Source: Roseibium porphyridii
GTDB lineage: Bacteria; Pseudomonadota; Alphaproteobacteria; Rhizobiales; Stappiaceae
Assembly (NCBI RefSeq): GCF_026191725.2
Contig: NZ_CP120863.1
Location: 3,886,001-3,950,000, forward strand
Length of the DNA stretch: 64,000 nt
Direction of reading: 5' to 3'
Position numbers and translations under genes: made by a program. Shown here in pieces: positions 17,975 through 26,900 of this stretch (position 1 is the stretch's first letter; each line of letters starts with the position of its first letter). The notes beneath the pieces are model-generated. The model saw only the letters and a list, made by a program, of their open reading frames with translations, ran no database searches and was not told the DNA's origin.

Positions 17975-19375
17975 ATGATTTATCCATGCATTCTATCAGG
18001 AGGCGTTGGAACGCGCCTTTGGCCCTTGTCGCGCAAGGACAGGCCCAAACAGTTTTTGACCATATTCGATGGTGACAGCCTGTTTCAGAAAACCTGCAAA
18101 CGGGTTCAGGCGCCCGGCTTTGCAGACCCAATTGTCATCGGGAGCAACAGTCACCGCTTCCTGATCGGAGAACAGCTTGCGGAACTTGGCATTGAAGCCC
18201 AGTCCATTCTGCTAGAGCCTGTCGGTCGCAACACCGCCCCCCCTGCCTTAATGGCGGCGATGACTGCGGCGGAAGCCGACCCGGATGCCCTTGTTCTTCT
18301 ATTGCCATCAGACCACCTGATCCGAAAGGAAGATGACTTTATTGCTGCTGTTCTGAACGCTGGGAGTGCCGCAAGAAACGGTGCAATCGTTACCTTCGGC
18401 ATTACTCCGACGGAGCCCAATACCGGATACGGTTACATAAAGGTCGCCTCGGGCAATGACCCTGTACGACCAGTGGACGCATTCGTTGAGAAACCCGACC
18501 ACGCCCGAGCCGAAGAATTCCTGCAGGCTGGCGACTATTTCTGGAACGCGGGTATCTTTCTTTATTCGGCCAAGACGATGATTGATGCGTTCAAGTCGCT
18601 GCAGCCAGAGCTTTTTGAAGACGTTAGCGCGGTCATGAAAACACGGCATGCCGACCTTGACTTCACCCGGCTGGACACCGCCACGTTCGAAAAACTCGAC
18701 AACATTTCGATCGACTACGCGATCATGGAAAAGGCAAGCAATGTCGTTTGCGCTCCTGTTGCACCGGAATGGGATGATCTGGGTTCTTGGTCTGCCATCT
18801 GGACAGTTCTGGACAAAGATGCCGATGGCAACTCCGCATTGGGCGACGCAAGGTTTCTCGGTTCCAAGGATTGCCTTGCCTTTGCCGACAAGGGCCTTGT
18901 TTCGGTCATCGGCCTTGAAAATGTGATGGTGATTGCAACTGCCGACAGTGTACTTGTTGCACACAAGGACCGCGCTCAAGACGTCAAGGATGTGGTTGAG
19001 CAGTTGAAGGCCGAAGGCCGTGAAGAAGCTGAAAAGCACCCTCGCGCTTATAAACCGTGGGGTTATACGGAGCGGATCAACGCGGGAGACAGGTTTTCCG
19101 TACAATCAATGCTCATCAAGCCAGGCAAACAACTGAGCCTTCAGAGCCATTTGCACAGAGCAGAGCACTGGATTGTTGTTTCAGGTACGGTGGAAGTCAC
19201 AATCAATGGCGATAAAAGACTTTTGACGGAAAACCAGTCTGCCTATGTGCCTCTCGGTGCCCGCCACACGCTCACAAATCCGGGCAAAATTCCGGTGCGC
19301 ATGATCGAAGTGCAGTCTGGAACGTATCTCAGCGAAGACGACATAATTCGCCACGATCAAACATCACAAACTTGA
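17975..19375 (+). CDS. manC: Mannose-1-phosphate guanylyltransferase / mannose-6-phosphate isomerase (type II)
   Basis: Makes GDP-mannose from mannose-1-phosphate and GTP for polysaccharide synthesis. The 466-residue bifunctional form has the nucleotidyltransferase signature SGGVGTRLWPLSR at 8-20, the motif VEKPDHARAEEF around 170, and a C-terminal cupin (from about 355, KPWGYTERI) with metal-binding histidines in QSHLHRAEHW. That cupin supports phosphomannose isomerase activity as in AlgA/ManC. AGGA lies 8 bases before the ATG. No exopolysaccharide genes are adjacent, so it may supply general cell-surface glycans. Confidence 0.93.
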   Translation: MIYPCILSGGVGTRLWPLSRKDRPKQFLTIFDGDSLFQKTCKRVQAPGFADPIVIGSNSHRFLIGEQLAELGIEAQSILLEPVGRNTAPPALMAAMTAAEADPDALVLLLPSDHLIRKEDDFIAAVLNAGSAARNGAIVTFGITPTEPNTGYGYIKVASGNDPVRPVDAFVEKPDHARAEEFLQAGDYFWNAGIFLYSAKTMIDAFKSLQPELFEDVSAVMKTRHADLDFTRLDTATFEKLDNISIDYAIMEKASNVVCAPVAPEWDDLGSWSAIWTVLDKDADGNSALGDARFLGSKDCLAFADKGLVSVIGLENVMVIATADSVLVAHKDRAQDVKDVVEQLKAEGREEAEKHPRAYKPWGYTERINAGDRFSVQSMLIKPGKQLSLQSHLHRAEHWIVVSGTVEVTINGDKRLLTENQSAYVPLGARHTLTNPGKIPVRMIEVQSGTYLSEDDIIRHDQTSQT

Positions 19376-19500
19376 TCATTTTCGAGGAAATTTGTGACGC
19401 TTTCTTGCCATCAATGCGGAAATCCGGCAAGACTTGACCCAACCATCGCGCACTTTCCAATCACTGTGCGCCCAGAATGCGCCACTGCGGGAACTTGCCT

Positions 19501-20706
19501 ATGCATCATGTCTATATCTGTGATTTCGTCAGGACACCGATCGGTCGGTTCGGTGGGATGCTGTCCTCAGTGCGGGCCGACAATCTTGGCGCAATCCCGA
19601 TACAGGCCCTGATGGAAAGAAACTCGGATACAGACTGGACAGAAGTTGACGACGTTTTTTTCGGCTGCGCAAACCAGGCCGGCGAAGACAATCGCAATGT
19701 TGCTCGAATGTCGTCGTTGCTTGCAGGCCTGCCGGAGACAGTCCCGGGCATGACGCTGAACAGGCTCTGCGGGTCCGGCATGGACGCGGTCATGACCGCC
19801 GCACGGGCCATCAAGGCGGGCGAGATGGATCTTGCGATTGCAGGCGGTGTCGAAAGCATGTCCAGGGCACCTTTTGTGATGCCAAAGGCGGAGAGTGCCT
19901 ATTCGCGAAACGCCGAAATCTTCGACACGACCATTGGCTGGCGGTTCGTCAATCCGTTGATGAAAAACCAGTACGGTATCGATTCCATGCCGGAAACGGC
20001 CGAAAACGTAGCTGAGGACTTCCGGATCTCCCGGCACGACCAGGATGCGTTTGCGCTACGGAGCCAGCAGCGAGCCGAAGCCGCCAAGTTGTCCGGCCGC
20101 TTCGCAGAGGAAATCGTTCCGGTCATGATCCCCCAGCGCAAAGGCGACCCCATCCTCGTGGACACGGACGAACATCCGCGAGCAGGAACCACGCTTGAGT
20201 CGTTGTCGGCTCTCAAAGCGCCTTTTCGTGACGGAGGTACGGTGACGGCCGGAAATGCTTCGGGTGTCAACGACGGGGCTGCGGCGCTTTTGATTGCATC
20301 AGAAGCAGCCGTTGCCAAGCACAAACTCACCCCGATTGCGCGCGTTGTCGGTGGTGCAACGGCAGGTGTCCCGCCAAGGATCATGGGGATCGGACCAGCC
20401 CCAGCCACCCGCAAACTCTGCGCCCGGCTCGGACTTTCACTGTCGGAGTTTGATGTTATCGAGCTGAATGAGGCATTTGCTGCTCAGGCAATCGCGGTGA
20501 TGCGAGACCTTGGCCTTCCTGAAGACAGTGATGTATTGAACCCGAACGGCGGCGCTATTGCTCTTGGCCATCCCTTGGGCATGTCGGGCGCAAGGATCAT
20601 CGGTTCAGCAGCGCTAGAGTTGCGTAAGCGGGGTGGCAAACTGGCGCTCGCCACCATGTGCATCGGCGTCGGTCAGGGAATTGCCCTTTCCCTTACCTCT
20701 GTGTGA
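19501..20706 (+). CDS. pcaF: Thiolase, probable 3-oxoadipyl-CoA thiolase
   Basis: A 401-residue thiolase with nucleophile C90 ([10 protein letters not shown]), H357 in GHPLGMSG and C387 in MCIGVGQG, all intact. Segments such as [20 protein letters not shown] and [14 protein letters not shown] are characteristic of the PcaF/PaaJ group, which splits 3-oxoadipyl-CoA to succinyl-CoA and acetyl-CoA at the end of aromatic degradation. No other pca or paa gene lies nearby, so the exact substrate is inferred and a general acetyl-CoA acetyltransferase role is the alternative. The ATG at 19501 gives the usual N-terminus; eight extra codons upstream look spurious. Its 3' end overlaps the convergent small gene by 93 bases. 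Confidence 0.88.
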   Translation: MHHVYICDFVRTPIGRFGGMLSSVRADNLGAIPIQALMERNSDTDWTEVDDVFFGCANQAGEDNRNVARMSSLLAGLPETVPGMTLNRLCGSGMDAVMTAARAIKAGEMDLAIAGGVESMSRAPFVMPKAESAYSRNAEIFDTTIGWRFVNPLMKNQYGIDSMPETAENVAEDFRISRHDQDAFALRSQQRAEAAKLSGRFAEEIVPVMIPQRKGDPILVDTDEHPRAGTTLESLSALKAPFRDGGTVTAGNASGVNDGAAALLIASEAAVAKHKLTPIARVVGGATAGVPPRIMGIGPAPATRKLCARLGLSLSEFDVIELNEAFAAQAIAVMRDLGLPEDSDVLNPNGGAIALGHPLGMSGARIIGSAALELRKRGGKLALATMCIGVGQGIALSLTSV

Positions 20707-21090
20707 GGCCTCCCACCCTAACGGATGAGTGCGCAACAAATATTCTGTCTCGACCACCGGCTCATTGGCTTCGGTCCGCGTTGACGCGCGTTTGCGCTTG
20801 AGGTCTGCCTCCACGTTTCCAAGACGGTCCGACAGTCTTTCAAACAGCGTTGTCGGCAGTCTCATCGTGTCCACATATATCGAGACAAATTCGTCCGCGA
20901 TTTCACTCAAACTGACGGATTTGATCTCGTGATAAGCCCCTTCTGCAACGTCGCTCAATTCAATAGCATCCTCAACCAATGGTCGAATTCCCGCAGTTGT
21001 CCGGTCCGTATTTTGAGCCACCCAGAGCGCCACAAAGACGGATAAGAACGTAAAAACAAATATATGCAGATTTTTGAAGAAATATCGCAT
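20614..21090 (-). CDS. Hypothetical protein with one N-terminal membrane span
   Basis: Not recognised. The 158-residue frame begins [20 protein letters not shown], one clear membrane span with an inside-positive start. An acidic helical region and a basic segment ([11 protein letters not shown]) follow. The last 31 codons are antisense to the thiolase 3' end, so the tail is constrained by the opposite frame and could be a late stop rather than functional sequence. A TTGGGG ribosome-like stretch precedes the ATG at 21090; a GTG 15 bases upstream is possible. A CtrA-type box lies immediately upstream. Confidence 0.5.
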   Translation of the reverse strand: MRYFFKNLHIFVFTFLSVFVALWVAQNTDRTTAGIRPLVEDAIELSDVAEGAYHEIKSVSLSEIADEFVSIYVDTMRLPTTLFERLSDRLGNVEADLKRKRASTRTEANEPVVETEYLLRTHPLGWEASHRGKGKGNSLTDADAHGGERQFATPLTQL

Positions 21091-21108
21091 TGCAACCCCA
21101 AGCACTCA

Positions 21109-21124
21109 TTAACAAATCGTTAAC
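21109..21124 (-). promoter_or_regulatory. CtrA-type box (TTAA-N7-TTAAC)
   Basis: TTAACAAATCGTTAAC matches the full CtrA consensus TTAA-N7-TTAAC, with TTAA at 21109-21112 and 21120-21123. It begins 19 bases upstream of the ATG of the small membrane-protein gene on the minus strand. CtrA is the master cell-cycle regulator of this class. Being so close to the start codon, it could overlap a short-leader promoter. Confidence 0.45.
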
Positions 21125-21400
21125 TTACCAGACTCGTAGCTGCCATAGCCTTGGGGTGCAACCTGATACATTCAGTTTTAAGTTGTATTTTAACGATCAT
21201 AGTTAATGGGTGCGAATTGCCGTTCCAGGGGTACGAGGCAGTCATTTTTTACCCCTTGACCGCAAGAACCCAGCCGCGGCCAGGTCAACCGAACAGAGTT
21301 TTCCTGGCCCAAAATCAGTTCCTGTAAAATTTTACAGGACCTATTACCGGGACCTTAGATGCTGGGCGCTTATAAGACGGTTGAGAATTGGGAGGGCACG
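21125..21400. other. Non-coding interval
   Basis: AT-rich interval between the divergent small genes. It holds no convincing frame or terminator hairpin. It must contain the promoter for the 21401 gene; the repeated TTTTAC/GTAAAATTTTAC-like stretch at about 21320-21335 is the only local symmetry seen. Confidence 0.4.
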
Positions 21401-21550
21401 ATGATCGACAGGACCGGAGAGATGAGGCTTTCATCTGCAGGATTGCTGCTTCTTCTTGCTGCTGCCGCCATGACCCTTTTTGCCGATTTCGGACCCCGTC
21501 CTTCAGGCGGTGCACAGGCAGAAAGTTCTTTCTATGGCTTGCACAGATAA
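21401..21550 (+). CDS. Small hypothetical membrane or secreted protein
   Basis: A 49-residue protein, not recognised. It starts MIDRTGEMRLSSAG, followed by one hydrophobic segment of about 18 residues (LLLLLAAAAMTLFADF) and a short Gly/Ser-rich end. The start is supported by GGAGG at 21391-21395, five bases before the ATG. An in-frame start 42 bases upstream lacks such a site. It may be a membrane micro-protein or a signal-peptide-bearing secreted peptide. Confidence 0.5.
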   Translation: MIDRTGEMRLSSAGLLLLLAAAAMTLFADFGPRPSGGAQAESSFYGLHR

Positions 21551-21585
21551 GCCTGAACTTGTCAGACTATCAGCCGTGATCGGCA

Positions 21586-21954
21586 CTAATCGCGATCTTT
21601 GCGAATGCCTTGCCCCGCTACCGTCACCGGAATGGGATTCAATGGAGCGCTGAAGTGCAGAGCTTTTCGCTTTCCACCTCCGCCTCCTTCTCGTGATTTA
21701 TCGCCAAGCAACATGATTGCAGATCCCATAACCACCGATACGAGGGTAATTATCAGACCAAATGCGAGCATGATCACGGGAAGGAATGGATCGTCGGCAG
21801 CAAGCACAAGTTCACGAAGATTTCCGATGTTTGCAAGAAAGATGCCCCCCAGAACGAGTGCCGCAATACCCAGACCCGCAGCGCCGTTTATTACAAGCAA
21901 ACGAAACAGGGGATCTTTAGGCAGCTTAAGGTACCGAGAAAACGGGCCGGTCAT
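21586..21954 (-). CDS. Conserved-looking two-span membrane protein
   Basis: A 122-residue protein with two strong membrane spans: LFRLLVINGAAGLGIAALVL near the start and FLPVIMLAFGLIITLVSVVM in the middle. A positively charged, glycine-rich cytoplasmic tail (REGGGGGKRK) follows. The ATG at 21954 follows a GAAAGAG ribosome site; a TTG 15 bases upstream is less likely. No functional motif is visible. It ends head-on with the 21401 gene, 35 bases apart. Confidence 0.65.
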   Translation of the reverse strand: MTGPFSRYLKLPKDPLFRLLVINGAAGLGIAALVLGGIFLANIGNLRELVLAADDPFLPVIMLAFGLIITLVSVVMGSAIMLLGDKSREGGGGGKRKALHFSAPLNPIPVTVAGQGIRKDRD

Positions 21955-22104
21955 ACCTGACTCTTTCAAATGACAACGATGACGTCCTAACGTTATGTCG
22001 CCACGACTTGTGTCAGCAAGGTGTCAATTCCGCCAAGTCGGGCGCATCTGCCTTAATTTGTGCTTTTTCGCTTCAAAAAATTGTGCAACGCACTCTTGAT
22101 TAGT

Positions 22105-22138
22105 TTCGAATTGATATATAACTAGTCGATATATCGAA
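22105..22138. promoter_or_regulatory. Repeated palindromic sites upstream of padR (candidate operator)
   Basis: TCGATATATCGA at 22126-22137 is a perfect 12-bp palindrome, and the similar TTGATATATAAC starts 15 bases before it at 22111. The block is framed by TTCGA and TCGAA (22105-22138). It lies about 120 bases ahead of the PadR gene in an AT-rich region. PadR repressors bind such dyads and usually control themselves and a neighbouring efflux operon. Confidence 0.5.
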
Positions 22139-22259
22139 CCAGCATATGATACTTTTTACAGGCTACAAGCAGTCATCCGGAATGTCTTGCCAGTCGTAAT
22201 GTGGTGGTTCGTCTCACAACCGTCAGACCGGGAGGACGCTTCCGGGTACGGAGAAATCA

Positions 22260-22811
22260 ATGAGTGTGCGCAGCCTCTGTCTTGCGATCCTGTCATTCGG
22301 CGATGCCACCGGATATGAAATTCGGAAGGAATCGACCGAGGGGCGGTTCAGCTATTTTGACGATGCGAGTTTCGGGTCGATATATCCTGCACTCGCCCGG
22401 CTGGAGTCAGATGGCCTCGTGACTGTGCGCGAAGAACCCCAAGCAGGCAAACCGGCCCGGAAAGTGTACTCAATAACCGAGGCTGGCAGAACAGAGTTCA
22501 TTAATTCTCTATGTGAACCGCAAGCTGCAGACACTTTCAAATCACCGTTTCTCCTCATTGCCTTGAACGCAGCGCAACTGCCTCCAGAGGTCATTCGTCG
22601 CGCTTTGGAGCGCCGCAAGGCCCAGGTGCATGAAGAATTGAGACTTTTGACGGAATGCGAAAATGAGGAATGCCGCCATCCCGGTTCTGATTGGACCCGG
22701 AACTATGGCATTGCCTGCATGAATGTCACCCTCGCCTACCTGGAAGAGCATGGCGAGGCCTTGATCAAGATAGCTGAAGACAGCGCCGAGCAGCTTGCGG
22801 CTGCCGAGTGA
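22260..22811 (+). CDS. PadR family transcriptional regulator
   Basis: A 183-residue regulator: the N-terminal PadR winged helix (SLCLAILSFGDATGYEIRKE, then GSIYPALARLESDGLV and the wing GKPARKVYSITEAGR) and a helical C-terminal dimerisation domain. PadR proteins typically repress efflux or detoxification genes until a phenolic or drug ligand binds. Here the gene is followed after 22 bases by an RND adaptor and pump on the same strand, so the three form one probable operon under autoregulation. The ATG at 22260 is preceded by a GGAG-like purine tract. Confidence 0.9.
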   Translation: MSVRSLCLAILSFGDATGYEIRKESTEGRFSYFDDASFGSIYPALARLESDGLVTVREEPQAGKPARKVYSITEAGRTEFINSLCEPQAADTFKSPFLLIALNAAQLPPEVIRRALERRKAQVHEELRLLTECENEECRHPGSDWTRNYGIACMNVTLAYLEEHGEALIKIAEDSAEQLAAAE

Positions 22812-22833
22812 GCGAATATCGCGGAGTTTAAGA

Positions 22834-23937
22834 ATGCGTGTGAAGCTTTCATACATCCTTGCAGTCGCATTGGCGGCTGGTATCGGGATCTGGATGTCGA
22901 GTGGCTCTGTAGTGGTCGGAGGTGTCGGCGACGGTGAAAACGCGACACCAGCCCCCGCTGAGAGAGTCGCCGCCACTACCGGCGACACGTTCCGTGTTCA
23001 GGTCGCGCGGCTGAAAGCTCAAGACCGGCAGGCCGTCCTTGAAGTTCGTGGCCGGACAGAGGCTGAAGCCAAGGTCGCTGTCAGGTCGGCGACGACGGAC
23101 GATGTTGTCAAGCGGCCGGCACGCGAAGGCGCGCGAGTTTCTGCTGGCGATATCCTATGCGAGCTGGACAGCGGCACACGCGAAGCACGCGTTCTTGAAG
23201 CCAAAGCCGCCCTCGCACAGGCAGAACTGGACCACAGCGCAGCAACGCAATTGGCAACAAAGGGCTTCACGGCGCAGACCCGGGCTGCTGCGACCCAGGC
23301 CCTTCAGGACGCAGCGACCGCAAGATTGAAGGAAGCCAAGCTCGAGCTGGAGCGCACGATCATCCGTTCGCCAATTGATGGTGTTATTGAGAGCCCCATG
23401 GCTGAAGTTGGTGCGCAGCTTGAAAGTGGAGGCATCTGTGCCACCGTTGTGAATTCCGACCCGATGATCGCGATTGGCCAGGTTTCGGAGGTCAACATCG
23501 GCAAGATTACCGTCGACATGGAAGCCGAAGTGGAGTTGGTCACCGGCGAGACGATCAACGGCGTCGTGCGCTACGTCTCTCCGTCTGCCGACCCTGACAC
23601 CCGGACTTTCCGGATCGAAATCGAGCTTCCCAACAAGGACGGCAAGGCCCGTGACGGTGTCACTGCTGTCAGCCGCCTTCCGCTTCCGGTGGAAAAAGCT
23701 CACAAGATTTCACCTGCAATCCTGACCTTAAATGACGATGGGCAGGTCGGTGTGCGTACGGTTGGTGAAGACAACAAAACTGCTTTTTACCCAGTCAAAG
23801 TGCTCGGGGGCGAAACTGACGGCCTGTGGGTCGGCGGATTGCCAGGAGACGTTACGGTGATTGTCGTCGGACAGGAATATGTCGGCGATGGTGAAACTGT
23901 CGAACCAGTGTTTGAAACTGCGGAGGTCAGCCAGTGA
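22834..23937 (+). CDS. RND efflux periplasmic adaptor (membrane fusion protein)
   Basis: A 367-residue HlyD/AcrA-type adaptor linking the inner-membrane pump to an outer-membrane channel. An N-terminal membrane anchor (MRVKLSYILAVALAAGIGI) comes first. The lipoyl half (EVRGRTEAEAKVAVRS), an alpha-helical hairpin rich in Ala/Glu/Gln (about 110-165), and the second lipoyl and beta-barrel parts (RSPIDGVIESPMAEVGAQL) follow. The ATG at 22834 has GGAG at 22823-22826. Its stop overlaps the GTG start of the pump gene. No outer-membrane TolC-like gene is nearby. Confidence 0.92.
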   Translation: MRVKLSYILAVALAAGIGIWMSSGSVVVGGVGDGENATPAPAERVAATTGDTFRVQVARLKAQDRQAVLEVRGRTEAEAKVAVRSATTDDVVKRPAREGARVSAGDILCELDSGTREARVLEAKAALAQAELDHSAATQLATKGFTAQTRAAATQALQDAATARLKEAKLELERTIIRSPIDGVIESPMAEVGAQLESGGICATVVNSDPMIAIGQVSEVNIGKITVDMEAEVELVTGETINGVVRYVSPSADPDTRTFRIEIELPNKDGKARDGVTAVSRLPLPVEKAHKISPAILTLNDDGQVGVRTVGEDNKTAFYPVKVLGGETDGLWVGGLPGDVTVIVVGQEYVGDGETVEPVFETAEVSQ

Positions 23938-26900
23938 TTGACATGCTCGAAGGCGTCCTCCGACGTCCCAAAACGGTTTTCGTACTCATGGTCGCCCTGC
24001 TCGTAGCAGGTGTGTTCAGCTATATCAGCATTCCAAAGGAAGACAGTCCGGACATCGATGTTCCGGTGTTCTACGTCTCCATTTCCCAGCAGGGCATTTC
24101 ACCGGAAGACGCGGAGCGCCTGCTCGTCAGGCCCATGGAAACAGAACTCCGCGGCCTGGACGGACTTAAGGAAATCACGGCAATTGCGTCTGAAGGCCAT
24201 GCCGGTATCGTCCTGGAATTCGACATCTCATTCGACAAGGACGAAGCGCTTGCCGATGTCCGCGACAAGGTCGATGCCGCAAAGGGTGAATTGCCTGCGG
24301 ATGCTGAAGAGCCGACGATCTCTGAAACAAACTTTGCGCTTATCCCGACGATTACAATCGCCTTGTCCGGAAACGTGCCGGAACGCACGCTGTATCAGCA
24401 TGCGCGGCGGTTGAAGGATCAAGTCGAGGCAATCGATACGGTTCGCTCCGCCGACTTGAAGGGCCACAGGGAGGAACTCCTTGAGGTCCTGATCGATTCT
24501 GAAAAGCTGGAATCCTATTCGGTCACGCAGCAGGAACTCCTGACATCGCTGTCCAACAACAACCAGCTTGTACCTGCCGGATACATTGATGGTGGCCAGG
24601 GACGCTTCAACGTCAAGGTTCCGGGTCTGATCGAAAACTCCCTCGACGTATATTCACTGCCGATCAAGCAGTCCGGAGAAGGCGTCGTCACACTCAGCGA
24701 TCTTGCCGAGATCCGTCGAACCTTCAAGGACGCAGACTCCTATACCCGAGTTAACGGCAAGCCAGCCATTGCCCTGGATGTGACCAAGCGGATCGGCACC
24801 AACATCATCGAGAACAATCTGGCAATCCGGGCTGTTGTCGATGAAGCCACCAAGGATTGGCCCGAAACCATCCAGGTCGACTACATGCTCGACATGTCTT
24901 CGAATATCTTCGAAGTGCTGGGCTCATTGCAGTCTTCGATCCTGACAGCGATCTTTCTCGTGATGATCCTTGTTCTGGCTGCTCTCGGCTTGCGATCCGC
25001 CCTCCTCGTCGGTCTGGCCATCCCGACCTCCTTCATGGTCGGCTTCCTGATCCTGTCCGGTCTGGGTTACACGGTGAACATCATGGTGATGTTCGGCCTC
25101 GTACTAACGGTTGGTATGCTCGTCGATGGCGCGATCGTCATGGTCGAATATGCGGACCGCAAGGTTCACGAAGGCATGGAAGACCGGGAGGCCTATATCC
25201 GTGCCGCCAGGCTGATGTTCTGGCCAATCGTTTCCTCGACCGCCACAACCCTGGTGGCCTTCCTACCGATGTTGCTCTGGCCGGGTGTTGCCGGTGAATT
25301 CATGAGCTACCTGCCGATCATGGTCATCATCGTTCTGACCGCAGCCCTGCTGACGGCAATGGTGTTCCTACCTGTGACCGGCGGCGTCTTTGCGATTACC
25401 ACGCATTGGGTCGAGCGGAACGCTGCCATTGTGCTTGCATTCCTGTTCGGCGTCATCTCGGCTGTATCGGCCCTTGCCATGTTCGGTGCCATGATCGGGT
25501 CGCCCGATTTTGCCGCGCGAATTGGAGAAGCTCCGCTGGCTGTCCCAGTGGCCGCCCTGTCGTTCATTGTCGTAGGTGTGCTTTCCTTCCTGGTATTGCG
25601 CCCCTTCGTTCGCTGGCGCCGGCAGCGCGCTGCGAAGCAAGTTGAGCTTGAAAACGAAAAGCCGTCCAAAAGCTTCCGGCCTGTTACATTCGTCTCTTTG
25701 ATGTTTGAGATGGTGGCTGTTGGTTTTGCGGCGTATTTCGCTTTTTTCCTGGTCACATCAAGACCGGAAATTATCACCGGTTCCATCGAAACGGTGTTCA
25801 CATACCTTTCCGGGCTGGCTCAACCATTTGCAATCTTCTCGCACCCGATTGCCCTTGATGTCGGTTTCTACCTGACAGTTTGCGGTCTGGCAGTTGTTGC
25901 CGTCTGGGCGGGTTACAAGACAATCTCCCCGCTTGTTCACTTGCTTGAGTGGGTTTTTGACGGCGTGCGCAAGCGTCTTGGTTTCGGCACCCGCAATGGC
26001 GGTGGTCAGAGCGAAAAACCTGCGGAGCTCACGTTCGACGCGACAACAGTCAAGGGGTTCACCGGTCTCTATGTCCGCCATTTGAAGCTCCTGGCAGGCA
26101 ATCCGATCGGCAACATTTTAACGATTGTGGTCGTTCTTGGAACATGTGGTCTTATCTTCACGTCGTTTTCGTCCAATCCGACTGGGGTCGAGTTCTTCGT
26201 TGATGAAGAACCTGATCAGGCTGTTGTCATGGTTTCGGCGCGCGGCAACATGTCTGCTGCCGAGTCGCTGACCATCGTTCAGCAGGTTGAGGCTGAAGTT
26301 CTTCAGACAGCCGGTATCCAGAATGTCATCACGTCTGCCTTCCCTCCGGGCGGCGGCAGCGGCCCTCAGTTCATTGGCGGGGTGCAAGACAAGCCTGCTG
26401 ACGTGATCGGTGAAATGTCGCTGGAACTGGCGAAGTATTGCTGTCGGCGCAATGCTGCCGAGATCTTTGAGGAGATCCGTCAGCGCACGGCCTCGATCCC
26501 GGGCATTAAAGTAGAAACCCGCAAGATCGAAGGCGGTCCCCCGACCGGCAAGGATCTGCAGCTGGAAGTCAAGTCGACCGATTACGACACAATGGTTGAA
26601 CAGGTTGCCAGGATCCGGTCCAAACTGGACCAGATGGAAAACCTGCTTGATCAGGAAGACGGTCGCCCCCTGCCCGGCATCGAATGGCAGATCACCATCG
26701 ACCGCGAACAGGCAGGCCGTTATCAGGCAGGTATCGGCTCTGTCGGCAACATGGTTCAGCTCGTGACCAACGGTGTTCTGATCGGCAATTATCGTCCGAC
26801 AGATTCAGAAGACGAAGTTGATATTCGTGTTCGATTGCCAGCCGATGAGCGCACGCTTGACCGGTTTGACCAGTTGCGTCTGCAAACCGATCTCGGTTTG

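Noticed and set aside
17979..17986. TTATCCA-like sequence as a DnaA box.
   Set aside because: A single incomplete match inside manC; no cluster and no AT-rich unwinding element, so no origin.
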